DNA of 64,000 bases from Adiantum capillus-veneris (taxonomy: Eukaryota; Streptophyta; Polypodiopsida; Polypodiales; Pteridaceae): contig CM043957.1 of NCBI GenBank assembly GCA_014529385.2, positions 87,892,381 through 87,956,380 of the forward strand. Reading direction: 5' to 3'. Of the stretch, positions 44,401 to 53,953 are shown piece by piece; position 1 is the stretch's first letter, and the number at the start of each line of letters is the position of its first letter. Below the pieces are notes generated by a model that was not told the DNA's origin, made no database searches, and worked only from the letters and a program-made list of their open reading frames with translations. A program made the translations under genes and the position numbers.

Positions 44401-47400
44401 CGTTGTAGATTCGATCAATCACGAAGAACCGATCTTGGCTCTCGAGTCGAGGTCCAAAGAACCCCCTCAGGAAGAACCGATCTTGGCTCTCGAGCCTAGG
44501 TCCAAAGAACCCTTACAGGAAGTACTATGTGTTCGCATGATTAGTCAGCACGCATTGTTCGAGTGTTTTATTCGTAATCGTTTCCTGTATTTTAGTCAGC
44601 ATCTTTATGTGATTCCTTTCCATAGGCATGTCATATTGTACGTTGAGCACGTTTCACTCATGGATGAGCACGGATGTATGCGGATTATTCATGAAAAGCT
44701 GAAAAGTATGCATTCAAGGAAGTCACATTCCTTGTCTCTTCCTTGGCACGACACAATTGTAGAACGAGCACAAGAAAGTATGAGCACCAAGCATGAACAT
44801 TTCCGTTGTGAATTGCTACAGTTGATTGATTTAGATCAGCCAGACACTATTCGATCTCATTGTTTGAATGTGTGTGGTGAACGGTTTGGCACTTCGTCTA
44901 TTTGTTCATTTACATTGCATGCACAATCTTTTAGGAAGACAAGATTTTTTCCAATCACTTTACATGGAATAGGTATGTTCATGGTTTTGTGTTGGAAGTG
45001 GTTTCAAGAATTTTCAGCCATAAAGATTCTTGAAGAAGGTGGACCTACGTCCATAGACCAAGTTGAAGCATTAAAGAAGCTACCAATGACTATGTGTCGT
45101 TTTCCGCGCGGCCCAAAGAAGCAAGCATTGCAGACCTTTATGAAGTTCAAGTATCGCATGACCCACACCTCAGAGTGGGCCGGCGAAGAGTCCTCTCAAG
45201 GATTCCAGATGTTGTTGGCGATCTCCCTCAACGCCATACAGTTCGGTACCAATACCTCACTTTGAAAAGGAGGGGATGTCACGTGACACATCCAACCCTA
45301 TGTGTCCGTGGACAAGCTACAACATGACAAGGGTTCAGTTCAGTCAAGTCACTCTAGAATAGGAAGTGATATGGCACTTTCGTGAGTCTATTCGCAGACC
45401 GTGCATGTCCAGACACTTAGATTAAATGCATATCCTCTGGTTGCACACAGCATGACCATCAGATTCCAGTCAGATCCCATCAGTAGCATTTTTACAGTGC
45501 ATACACCTATTTTTCCTATTTTTGACATTTTTCACTTATTATCTTTAAGTGACTTTTGTTGGGAACTAGGTAGGGCAATTTTGCTAAGATAATATATAAG
45601 CAAACCAGAGTTAGCACTTTCTGGCAGAAGAGGCAGCAGGAGCACCTTGCTCTACAGGCAACTTCTCAGTAGGACCAAAACAACATGGCCTAGCGTTTTT
45701 GCAACAGCATCAAGCGGGCGTTTTTGCATTGCAGTGCAGCTTCGGCATTAGCAGACACAACAGATCCACTTGACGACAGCAGCTCAGCCCTAGCGTTAGT
45801 GGATTTCCTCCAGCAGCAGATTTTCAGCCCTAGCGTTTTTGCATCTGCAAGACACTTCAGCGTTTTGCAGATTCACCACGATAGAACATCATATAGCATC
45901 AGCGTTTTCAGTTTTCAGCAGTCAGTACCCGCAGTAGAACCCCCGAACCTCGCAGATCTCACATTCCCGCAGCATATCCTCGCCGCACGGTCAGATCCCG
46001 CGTAGTTTGCAAATTCAGCCCGGAAAACGCAGATTTCAGCATCTGCGTTATCAGCGCGTCGTCGTTGCATCGTCGCCATCGACATCGTCACCGACATAGA
46101 GTCAGAATTCAGCAGATAAAGATTTGCAGATTTCAGCCATTAGCATTTTCAGATTTCAGGCCGTCTCCTCGTCATCGACATCGTCGGCAAGTCTAAGCAT
46201 TGTAGAGATTTGTGCAATCAATAGTAGACCGCTCTCGCCATAGAGAGTGGGGCCTTCGGAGGAGGGTTTGACAACATTCTCGTGTTGTATTCTTCTCTCT
46301 CTATCTCTCAGTTTCAGTACCTTCATTCAGAGTGTTCACCACTTTGTTTATGTCCATTACACTCTCTCACTAAAGGAACGGAAGGCTCTTCCTTCCGTAA
46401 GTAAAAGGAACTCTTGAGCACAGTTCGGAGCACTCATCTTGAGCAAAGTTCAACATTCACTTCCGTTGCACCTTACAGTACCAGCTTTGAAAAGTAAAGA
46501 CGGTAAGTAGGCATAACAAAATTTCTGGTTGTAGTCGTCCAATGTCTTTCGGACATGGTTAATTGGGTCCAAAGAAAACGAATGTTGAGCTCAAATAGCG
46601 CAATGAGATAATTGTTGGCAAAGGTTATTTCAAATAGCTGCAATGTCTTCGTGCATCAGAACGAGCAAATTTCCTACAAGAATCGCAATCTCTTCCCTGA
46701 AGAAATGGACCTGCCGTTTCCCACTGTTCCGTTTCTAGAAAAACAGCATTTCTGACCCTTTTTTCTTTTTTTTGGGGGGGGGAGTAAAAAATCTGCATGT
46801 CACTTTTTATTCTCAACAATTATCTATTAGGCTTAGCATCATTTTTCACACTTGCATTCGTTTGTACACAAACTCTGCACTCTGTGCATATTGCTCTCTC
46901 TTCTCTCACCAAGGTTAAATGGGCACTTGGAATGAGTCTTGTGGCTTCTTTACACACTTATGTGGCTTCTGGACATTTTGGGTGGTTCTGTAGGTGGCTA
47001 TGTATGTTTAAGTCCTATAATAATTTGTACACTTATTTATTTTTTTTATTAAAAGAAACGCCATTTCAGTATGGTTTCGAAACTCCAAAACTCAACTTTT
47101 TCCGCTTCCGTTTCTGCTGTTTTCGTTTCTTGTGATGACAATTCGAGCAATCAAGGCATTCCATCATTGCAAGGTACCGGCTGATAGTGTTTCTCAAAAC
47201 TCATTGGAGGTACTAAAATATCACTCACAGAGGGCCTTGGACTATGCTTGTCGAGAGGAAAGCAAAGGCAACATCCTGCCATGTCTTTGGTCCTCGGAAA
47301 GCACAATCCACGTCCTTGAAAAAAGAAGGAACTGCAATCATCTTTGATTCTTTAGTAAAGTTTCCGGATGAGAGGCATTTGAGATTAGACGCACTTGTAG

Positions 47401-48437
47401 TATCTCAGCTCCTATGGTATTACTATTACAACATAATAGGCCGGTGGAGTCTGAATCAGAGAATTCAACTAGTGCTACCCAAATACTCTTTGCCCACAAA
47501 ATGGGATATGCTATGGGCACTACCCTATCAACCAAAGTGCTCTTTGTTGAGGATCCTCCAAGGTATCCATGAACCTGTTGTGGATCCGCAAGAAAGATCT
47601 TGCCAAATCCAATTCCTGTGTGAAACAAAAGCAGAGAGCCATGGGTCTATTAAGCTCTCCTATGTTTTGAAATTTATCCTCCATCTGCACAAAACTAACA
47701 ATAGCATCCGCCAAGATCTCAGTTGGAACCTTTTTTGTATTAAGCATTTTAGATGATCTTGTCTTGGAAGAGTTGATGACCCAAGAAGTCCCCAAATCGT
47801 CATAAGGGACTCTCCACTTTCTGATTATTATTGTGTGATCATGATTATGTTCCATGCTGAGTACATCTAAATGTCTAAGCCTTCTATCATGTTCTTGCTT
47901 ACACAGCTCCCGGCAACTACTCAGGCTGTCATTATATCTTCTCTCTTATTTTGGTCACTTGCTCATGATCCCTTTCCTGGACCATAAACTAACATACCCA
48001 GTGTCTGCTTCTTGCAGAGAACATACCATTATAGTCCCCATTGATGCTGCTGCTCTTGCTGTGGCTAATTCACCTAACAGGAAAAACAGCCAAAAAGGTG
48101 GTTAAATGCATGCGCTCTGGAGCTGGTGTAACGAGAGGTACAGAAATAGCTCACAGCTGTTTAATAACAAATTAATCTCCTGTATCAAACACGACACATG
48201 TGGAGTAAAAACACCAACACAAAACACCTCAACAGGATACATGGAGCCACCTTCAGGATGTGCCAGTCTATGTAATGAGGTTGGAGCAACCATGATTGGC
48301 ATGGGGACTTTGAAACCCAAAATGGAAGTGGATATATCAACTTTGCTCACGTCCACCAAAACGCGTGGACGCAACCTACAACATGAAGGGATTACAGCAA
48401 AGCACCGTAAAAAGAATCGTGTGCGTGCATGTGCATG

Positions 48438-48496
<59 letters not shown>

Positions 48497-48709
48497 CGCG
48501 TGCGCGCAATCTGGATGAAGTACAAATTTGGAGCATGCTCTTAAATGAATGGACCTGATGGTGGAGAAGGCAGTCGTGTTGTGTTGAAGGGTCCATTGGT
48601 CTTCGGCACCACCAGCATAGAAGTCGTAGACCATTTTGGGTAGCCTCTGCTTGGCTAGCGCCTCGTACTCTCCCACATTCACAACCAGTTCAGACGAGCT
48701 CATCTCCAT
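38283..48709 (-). CDS. GLO: Peroxisomal (S)-2-hydroxy-acid oxidase (glycolate oxidase/HAOX family), exons 1-7, partial
   Basis: FMN-dependent enzyme that oxidises 2-hydroxy acids such as glycolate to 2-oxo acids with release of hydrogen peroxide, normally in peroxisomes. Seven exons join with correct phases and GT-AG borders: 48709-48555, 48375-48251, 48073-48027, 41026-40949, 39848-39724, 39636-39570, 38345-38283. They encode about 220 of the family's usual 365-370 residues. Landmarks are [74 protein letters not shown] and SGLEAYAAG...SLSWK. I chose ATG 48709 because it leaves the short leader usual in the family; 48703, 48727 and 48760 are in frame too. The position equal to Tyr24 of spinach glycolate oxidase is Phe and that of Trp108 is Ser, which fits the HAOX (longer-chain) branch better than photorespiratory glycolate oxidase. 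The C-terminal part with the catalytic His is not in the window. Confidence 0.88.
38401..38568. repeat. Tandem duplication, about 84 bp, in oxidase intron 6
   Basis: The block containing ATAGAGTGACCATTAGACAG and GGAACATTCAG.GGCAGGCCAT occurs twice in a row with few differences. Confidence 0.88.
39128..39540. repeat. Tandem duplication, about 205 bp, in oxidase intron 6
   Basis: Two copies begin GCTAGTAAATTTTGGCTC (39130 and 39334) and end near ACAAGCACACATTGAGC. They are rich in CA/TG and CG dinucleotides and differ at several points. Confidence 0.88.
39570..39636 (-). CDS. GLO: Oxidase exon 6
   Basis: 67 bp encoding [16 protein letters not shown] and SVQLDK after completing Arg. Acceptor TTGCAG, donor AAG|GTGATC. 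Confidence 0.88.
39724..39848 (-). CDS. GLO: Oxidase exon 5
   Basis: 125 bp encoding [20 protein letters not shown] to [14 protein letters not shown] plus two bases. Acceptor GGTTCAG, donor ACAG|GTTGTA. The usual LTVDTP reads LTGDTP. Confidence 0.93.
40130..40491. mobile_element. Mutator-type MITE in oxidase intron 4
   Basis: The 362-bp element has terminal inverted repeats GGGAAAATTACCAAAA(T or C)ACCCCTC, 24 bp with one mismatch. The 9-bp sequence TTAAAACTA occurs directly on both sides (40121-40129 and 40492-40500). A 9-bp duplication with these ends fits the Mutator superfamily. The interior is AT-rich, with repeats of TTCCCAAAATACCCC in the left part, and has no coding sequence, so it would be moved by a transposase made elsewhere. 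Confidence 0.93.
40590..40830. other. Purine-rich stretch in oxidase intron 4
   Basis: It contains a T run, GGGGTGGGCGGGGAGGGGGGAG (40604-40627) and further GGAG/GAAGAAG sequence. On the minus strand this is a long polypyrimidine tract. No gene is seen in it. Confidence 0.55.
40949..41026 (-). CDS. GLO: Oxidase exon 4
   Basis: 78 bp encoding [17 protein letters not shown] and CGVKFFQLY, phase 0 at both ends, with acceptor TTGCAG and donor TAT|GTAAGA. The residue aligned with spinach Trp108 is Ser. Confidence 0.9.
41369..41401. repeat. poly-G run, about 32 bp, in oxidase intron 3
   Basis: An uninterrupted guanine homopolymer within intron 3. The exact length is unreliable in any assembly. 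Confidence 0.95.
41574..41770. repeat. Tandem duplication, about 96 bp, in oxidase intron 3
   Basis: The block CCCCACTTCAACTCAAGAAT to GGGCAGTCTATAGAACAGGG is present twice in direct orientation with few differences. Confidence 0.85.
41850..42076 (+). repeat. Divergent chromovirus-like LTR fragment
   Basis: It contains CCTATAAAAAGAGCCCC, then CAATATAAAAAGAAATACCG, the segment also seen in the chromovirus LTRs near 4170 and 11900, and ends near TTTTGTCACA. The 5' part is not identifiable. Confidence 0.55.
42096..43314 (+). repeat. 5' LTR
   Basis: 1219 bp. It contains a TATATAAG box near 42410, several GCGTTTTTGCA and CAGCAGAT blocks and a CT-rich tract TCTTCTCTCTCTATCTCTC. It is nearly identical to the 3' LTR apart from small deletions. 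Confidence 0.95.
43316..43328 (+). other. Primer binding site
   Basis: TTGGTACCAGAGC immediately follows the LTR (first T at 43315-43316). It fits the initiator tRNA-Met complement with one change (ATC to ACC). Confidence 0.8.
44032..45265 (+). CDS. Unknown ORF of the non-autonomous LTR element, His/Asp repeat at N-terminus
   Basis: A first frame (44032-44232) gives [20 protein letters not shown] and a helix-rich stretch, then a frame change near 44215 leads into the longer frame that is open from 44147 to 45265. Its N-terminal part has a repeat of about 14-16 residues built on [16 protein letters not shown], three copies with decay, followed by a doubled [13 protein letters not shown] block. 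The remaining 250 residues ([18 protein letters not shown] onwards) show no family I know. The frame ends just before the purine tract. It may be a gag-like or accessory protein that let this element be carried by a partner; that is inference. Confidence 0.55.
45277..46477 (+). repeat. 3' LTR
   Basis: 1201 bp, same ends as the 5' LTR, followed by the duplication GTACC. Confidence 0.95.
46478..48026. other. Left-over intron 3 sequence
   Basis: The frames at 47244-47756 (plus) and 47520-47855 (minus) overlap each other, lack motifs and lie within the intron of a gene with intact splice sites. I see no supported gene. A poly-T/poly-G stretch is at 46759-46784. Confidence 0.5.
48027..48073 (-). 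CDS. GLO: Oxidase exon 3
   Basis: A 47-bp exon encoding [15 protein letters not shown], with acceptor GTTAG and donor ATG|GTATGT. It is too short to appear as an ORF of its own; it was found by the family pattern and fits the phase on both sides. Confidence 0.9.
48251..48375 (-). CDS. GLO: Oxidase exon 2
   Basis: 125 bp. It starts by completing the Arg codon (TGTAG|G) and encodes [15 protein letters not shown] through RLAHPE plus the first base of Gly. Donor GAAG|GTGGCT. Confidence 0.9.
48376..48554 (-). other. Intron 1 with alternating purine-pyrimidine tract
   Basis: A 179-bp intron, GT...TGTAG. About 70 bp of it (48440-48508) is a TG/CA tract followed by CG repeats, a sequence type able to form Z-DNA. 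Confidence 0.85.
48440..48508. repeat. (TG)n(CG)n tract in intron 1
   Basis: TG dinucleotides at 48441-48488 pass into CG/TG dinucleotides. The whole tract alternates purine and pyrimidine. Confidence 0.95.
48555..48709 (-). CDS. GLO: Oxidase exon 1
   Basis: It encodes [20 protein letters not shown] and on to AFSTI plus two bases of an Arg codon, and ends at CATCAG|GTCCAT. It contains the VYDFY segment with Phe at the substrate-binding Tyr24 position. Confidence 0.88.
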
Positions 48710-49017
48710 GTCTGCTAAATTAACCATCGCTGCTCGGGAGTAGTGAACTAGACTGCTCAATGGAAATGAAAAGTAAGGGTGGAGAGGAGACGTGTAAATT
48801 CAAGCGATCTTGTAAATTCAGAAAAAGAAACCAGAACTTGGTGTGTGGTAATCTCTAAGCCCATTTGTAAAGCTATTAATTACATTTTTCATTGTTGGTT
48901 ATCAACCCAAGGGTGCAAGTGATACACATTTTGGAAAGGAAATGAGGAGGAGAATCTTGGTAGATCTTCTTGAACAACGTTGAAGATTTTAGTTCATAGT
49001 GCCAGTCTGCATGAAAG

Positions 49018-49019
<2 letters not shown>

Positions 49020-49060
<41 letters not shown>
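49020..49060. repeat. (CT)n microsatellite
   Basis: Uninterrupted CT tract, followed by GCGTGCGCAG. Confidence 0.95.
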
Positions 49061-49062
<2 letters not shown>

Positions 49063-49142
49063 GTGCGCAGGGGTTGCTATCAAAGAGGTTGTTCACGTCT
49101 CTCTCTCCCCTCTCGACTTTTGCTATCAGAGAGATCGTTCGC

Positions 49143-49143
<1 letters not shown>

Positions 49144-49201
<58 letters not shown>
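49144..49201. repeat. (CT)n microsatellite
   Basis: Uninterrupted CT tract of 58 bp. Confidence 0.95.
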
Positions 49202-49206
<5 letters not shown>

Positions 49207-49440
49207 AGCCTGTTTGCACACGCGACCTCTGGAGGGGTTGCCTTGTTGGGTAGCATGAGGGAGGACGCATGGCTATAGTGGGGAGGGTGCAGAGCAGGGC
49301 GTCAAAGCGTACTAGGTGCAAGAGGAGGGCGGTTGTGTAGAGAGAGGGGGAGAACGTCCCGACGGGGTGCTGTGGGGAGGGAATATTCTTGTTTAATAAA
49401 TTTCTTTAAAGTGTAGCCAGTAGTAGGAGCGAGTAGAGTA

Positions 49441-51036
49441 CACACCAGATTTCATTCATCCAAAAAATAACGACCTACAGCACCTTAAAATACTGCCAAC
49501 TAGCCCAAATATTTATTGTCGGCATAGAGAATATACAACCTTTAGAGAAGTGTGAGAGTAAATCTTTATCAAGACCCAGTAGAAGGCCCAAGAGAAGATA
49601 AAAACTAAAGCCAAGGGACCCAGTAAAGTTTTAACCATATCCAATAATCCAGAGGGCCCAACACTTACTTTTCGCAGCAATTATCCAAAAAGTAATCGTA
49701 ATTGTGAAGACAAATATCAAGAACAAGCACAAAAAAGAGGCATCAAGTAAGCCCTTCTTCATAAGTGTGTCCAAAACAACTAGGTTCAAAGAAAATCCTA
49801 GAGCAAAGCATATGTTGCAATATAGCCAAGGATCAATAGGTAAAAATTTCCCTATAAAGATAGGTTTTAAGGAAGTGAAAGGCCAGAGATATAGTGTGCA
49901 TTATGAGACCCATAAGACTATCAAGACTATTTTATGATAGCTTAAGCTGGTCAAAAATTATCTTATCCAAGTGGGAGAGCTTGTTTTGTGCAAGGAGATC
50001 TTCACATATTGTCGTAAAATCTAATATCTAACTAACCCAATTGATTTTCTCATATTAAATTGATCATTTAATGTGGGAGAATAAACGGGAACAAGAGTTA
50101 GAATGTAGACATGTGCTTATGGATCTATCTCAACATGAGGCCAAAGTCAATGGGTCCAAATGCTAGATGGTATGTCAAAGAGCAATGCTAGCTAATGTAG
50201 CTTGAAAGACCTTAGGGTTAGCTTCATTAAAAACCTCCAAAGGTTAGTGTTAAAAGTCCTTAGACCTAAGACGTTAAGCAACTTAGAACTATGCTTGAGG
50301 TGGGAACCCGGCCCAAGCTTGAGGTGCTTGTCGTACTTGTTGACTAAGGTGCTTGTCGTTCTTGTTGACTAAGGTGCTTGAAGTGCTTCATGACTAAGGT
50401 TCTTAAGGTGCTTCGTGACTAAGGTACTTGAGGGGCTTAAGGTGTTCCAGAAGTCAACAAGGATTCCTACATATGGGGGGATGAGCCCTACAATTAGAGG
50501 CATGAGAGAGAGACACACACACTCACTCACTCAAGGCAAACCTCTAAAGAGGCAACAAGGACACATGTCAAGCTCCTCTCCATGTTGCCCTCATAAGGTG
50601 CCTAAAGCCTATTGGTTAGCCTCTAAAGGGGTCCAATAAGCTTTTAGATAATTAAATTAACTGTTTAAAGCATTTATGAAGCCCTCTCTCTCAAAGGGGT
50701 AAGAAGGACAATGCTAGCATTGTTGCTTGATACGAGTAAAGCATGTGATTGGCTAGGCTTGTGGGGATCCAATCAATTTCATTCTTGAGCTACAAGGAGG
50801 GGTCGACCAAGGCAAGTTGGGGGTGTGCTTGGGGGGTATACTCTCTCTCACACACACTCACATGTGCTCATTCTCACTTGGTGAAAGTGCAAGGACTCCA
50901 TCTCCTTCTCCAAGCTTGTTGAGAAGCTGAGAGCCTACACCAACACTCTTGGCTATGGAATGCAAATCCAACCAAGAGCCATGCCTCAATGCTAAAGCTT
51001 TCCATCTTCTCCATCTTCATTATTATGCTATTATGC
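49441..51036. other. Gene-free stretch with a short minisatellite
   Basis: No protein family recognised; all frames are short. Five decayed copies of a 22-28-bp unit (GACTAAGGTGCTTG) lie at 50318-50445. The stretch ends at the CACTA terminus. Confidence 0.5.
50318..50445. repeat. Minisatellite, five decayed copies of GACTAAGGTGCTTG unit
   Basis: The unit recurs as TTGACTAAGGTGCTTGTCG, ATGACTAAGGTTCTTAAGG and GTGACTAAGGTACTTGAGG with spacings of 22-28 bases. Confidence 0.8.
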
Positions 51037-51232
51037 CACTACAACAAAAAAAGGTGCCATCGACGCATATATCGACGCACCGCGTCGATATCTACGTCCC
51101 TGTGAATCTGTTGCTATTTGTGTCGATATCTACGTGGAAAGGCTTTATTTGTGACGCGGATATGGACGCAGTTATAGACGGATATAGCGACGCAGATATG
51201 GACGGATATATAGACGCATATATCGACGACCA
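51037..51232. repeat. CACTA left terminal and subterminal repeats
   Basis: The CACTACAACA terminus is followed by many CGACGCA, CGTCGATAT and GGATATGGACG units in both directions over 180 bp. Confidence 0.85.
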
Positions 51233-51496
51233 TAAAAGAAAAAAAAATTCTTGGGCAGAGGGCAGGTAGCCTGGCCTGTGCCCAGTGAAAAGATGGACAC
51301 AGCCACCACAGCCAGACTTCCTGCCCTCTGCCCAAGAAAGCGAGCAGCACCAAAATCAATCGTGCTCCCGCAGAAATTTCGGCAGAGTTCCCTTCGTTTT
51401 TACATAAACTTTTCAAAAAAAAAAAATCATGTATACGCCTCCTACATGCTATCCATGTAGGATCTCACATGAGATTTAAAGCCAATGACCATAACG

Positions 51497-51600
51497 AACC
51501 ATAACCATAACTTAAAAGCATAACCATAACAAACCATAACCATAACTTAAAAGCATAACCATAACAAACCATAACCATAACTTAAAACCATAACCGACCA
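51497..51600. repeat. Minisatellite of about 36 bp (CATAACCATAAC)
   Basis: Nearly three copies of a unit containing AACCATAACCATAACTTAAA. Further scattered CCATAAC motifs run on to 51680. Confidence 0.88.
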
Positions 51601-52186
51601 ATATAACCACTTTGATCATAACTAGAAACAAAATTAACAATAACCATAAGCATAACCATAAACAAAACCTGAACCATAACTATGTCTATACAAGAATAGA
51701 AGAAATAACCATGTCTATACAATGACAATGACAATAACCATGAGGTCAGGAAAACAATAACTGTCTGAACAATAATCATAACCATATATATATGTCTATA
51801 CAAAAGAAGACACAAAATCATGTCTGTGTCTCACAAAGCATATATATGAAATCCGGTCCACTAATGACTAGGCGTCACAACCTGCACATAGGACAACTCA
51901 CAAAATTAGTATTGATATTACTTCACATATACTTACTTAATTAAATCAACTCACACATATTAACGTCTCACCTCAAGCGATCAGCGAGACTATAAGGCCG
52001 CCGAGTCTACGGGCTCTCCTGAAGCATCAAGATCATTCAATACTTCATAGATATCTCTGCGATATCCATCTGACTCCTCCTGACGTGTCGGGGCTCGATG
52101 CATCGCAAGATTCTTCATTTATACAAAAATGAGAGTAATAATACATGATTCATCACGTTTTAAAAAATGCCATAGTTAAGATTGGA

Positions 52187-52818
52187 TTAGAAACTCATAA
52201 ACTCATAGCGAAAGGTGTCGAAGCCTCCGCTGCCAAGATGAGATGTCCCCCTGGTCATCTGTTGTATCTGCACGGCCTCACGCCGCTGTCTGAACCACGT
52301 GGCCACTGTCCGCTCATCCTCCCTGATCGTAGCCACGTCTCGTGTGGGATGCCCGAAGGCTTCGGCGAGCCGGTCCTGAAAGCCTTCCGAGCTGCATCTC
52401 GTCGATGTTTCACGGTGTCCCGTGCAACACCCTTGATCCACCTCCTCGGAACAACGTCAGAACCCGGAGCAGGCTGGTACTCTCTCAGGATGGTCTCCAC
52501 TATGTAAGTGACTTTGTCCTTTTCCTGTTGATCCCAATACGTTAGAATGCTGGTAAAAAACTATAGCTTCGCGAGCTGGCGAATCCGTTGTCTCATCTCA
52601 GTCCCGACTCTATCCATGTCAACAGAACCATCTGACCGTACACTATAGAGCTTGGAGGCACTAGGATCGTGTGCCCCCCAAGGTGTCCGAGGTGTGCCAA
52701 GAGGTGTGTCGAGAGGTGTGCCCTTCTTGATATCAAGCTTAATATCAAATAACCCTTCTTGATGACAAGCCACGGCAGGAGGTTGTAATTGATAAGGCAC
52801 ATAGGCCAAGTGCTCCAT
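52187..52818 (-). pseudogene. Second transposon protein (En/Spm plant-transposase-like), broken
   Basis: Minus-strand frames 52818-52561 and 52500-52187 give a string with VDMDRVGTEMRQRIRQLAKL, then ILREYQPAPGSDVVPRRWIK and VKHRRDAARKAFRTG, and PHETWLRSG; another frame of the same stretch is open to 52187. The pattern (aromatic/basic helices, then a P-x-ETW-like segment) resembles the smaller protein of plant En/Spm elements, but I am not certain. Frame changes break it. Confidence 0.45.
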
Positions 52819-53875
52819 GACGAGCTTCTCAAGCCAAATGGATTGACTCCATCCATTGCCATGCCTAAACGCAAATTGCGTGGTTCACTCTTAAAATGTG
52901 GCCAGGTATCTTCAATGTGCCTCCAGGCCTTTGAATCAGCAGGCACCCTAAATGTTGCGTCAGTGGATCTATTCGTAGAATGCCACCACATCAACTTTGC
53001 AATGGAACCACAACGAAACATGCTTTTTATCCTAGGAATAATAGGGAAATGCCGCAACACTTTAGCTGGCACTGTCTCGCCAACTGCATCTTGTTTGTAG
53101 CGCATTGCTCCGCACTTAGGACACGACAGACAATCTGCGAATTCATTGCGAAAAGAATGCAATCATTTGGACATGCATGAATCTTGTTGTAGTCCAAGCC
53201 AACTGAGGTCAATAGTTGCTTTGCGTCTGGCCTAGAGGGGGGCATTTCATTGCTAGCCGGGAGCAGTTGCTCCCGCAACAACCTGTTTAAGCCACATTAA
53301 ATTAAAAAGCTCTCCAAGCACGTCACCGTTGCAATCAAAAAATCTCTTTTGTTAATTATGTACCTAAACAAAGCAGTGACGCTTGCATCTGACCACCCGT
53401 ACACTGACTGAAGATTCAAAAACGCCAGAAAAGTATGAAGCGTCAATATTTTGGCGCCTTCATAAATTGGTTGACGTGCCAACTTCCTCAACATGTCTTC
53501 AGGAGATAGGCGCACGGCTTCTGGTGCTGCTTCGTTAGCGTTCTCCTCGCTTGTCTGGAAGAAGGCATCCAGCATCTCCTCCATGCCGTCGTCTTCTGTT
53601 TGTAAGTCTTTTTCTGCTTCCATCCTTGGCTCTATATTGGTCGGACCTTCACGCATAATCCTTTTTCTCTCTCTCTTAGATGTAGGTGCTATGTCGCGAA
53701 AATCAATGCCCGTTTCGTAGGAGTCGTATCGTAGATTCTGTACGGTTTCTTTAGCAAACTCTCCGTACTTGTGCACATGCTCATTACATATCCTACGCTT
53801 GCGCAGGATTTGATACTTGCAGAGCGTGCATGAGCATGCAATCTTTTCCTCCATGTTAGTTGATGACGTTGCCAT
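52750..53875 (-). pseudogene. CACTA TNP2 transposase, truncated and frameshifted
   Basis: Minus-strand order: an N-terminal part from MATSSTNMEEK (53875-53297) with a CTLCKYQ...CNEHVHKYGEF segment, an interruption that may be an intron, then LLPASNEMPPSRPDAKQLL, GLDYNKIHACPNDCILF (53281-53160), and after a one-base shift RNEFADCLSCPKCGAMRYK, KVLRHFPIIPRIKSMFR, MWWHSTNRSTDATFRVPAD and LRLGMAMDGVNPFG, WSTWPMCLINYNLLPWL. These are the conserved blocks of TNP2, which cuts and joins the element. After NYNLLPWLVIKK the rest of the catalytic protein is missing. It cannot be functional. Confidence 0.9.
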
Positions 53876-53953
53876 CTACAATGATTATGAATGTTGTTTT
53901 AATATATATACTCCTCACAATGTAAACTACCTCGTATTCTCTAGTCTTGCTCA

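Larger units (their letters stand above)
42096..46477 (+). mobile_element. Non-autonomous LTR retrotransposon in oxidase intron 3
   Basis: LTRs of 1219 bp (42096-43314) and 1201 bp (45277-46477) start TGTCA[TC]GTGACACATCC and end GTTGCACCTTACA. GTACC flanks both ends (42091-42095 and 46478-46482). The primer site TTGGTACCAGAGC follows the 5' LTR and the purine tract AAAAGGAGGGGA precedes the 3' LTR. The internal 1.96 kb has an ORF without a known domain and no polymerase or integrase. The same LTR family occurs at 5921-7110 (solo) and 32911-33255 (fragment), so it has been active here more than once. Confidence 0.95.
48710..49440 (-). promoter_or_regulatory. Upstream region of the oxidase gene with two GA/CT tracts
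   Basis: On the gene's coding strand, two uninterrupted GA tracts lie about 310-350 bp (49020-49060) and 435-492 bp (49144-49201) upstream of the start codon. Each is linked to the unit TTGCTATCA.AGAG..GTTC.CGTC on its plus-strand left side, so the tract and about 35 bp beside it are duplicated. GA tracts near plant gene starts can act as binding sites for GAGA-binding (BBR/BPC) proteins; no function is shown here. I see no convincing TATA box. Confidence 0.45.

Noticed and set aside
44147-45265. ORF as a host gene in the oxidase intron
   Set aside because: It lies between matching LTRs with a purine tract behind it, so it belongs to the retroelement.
47244-47855. Protein gene between the LTR element and oxidase exon 3
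   Set aside because: Two overlapping opposite frames without motifs, located in an intron with intact splice sites.
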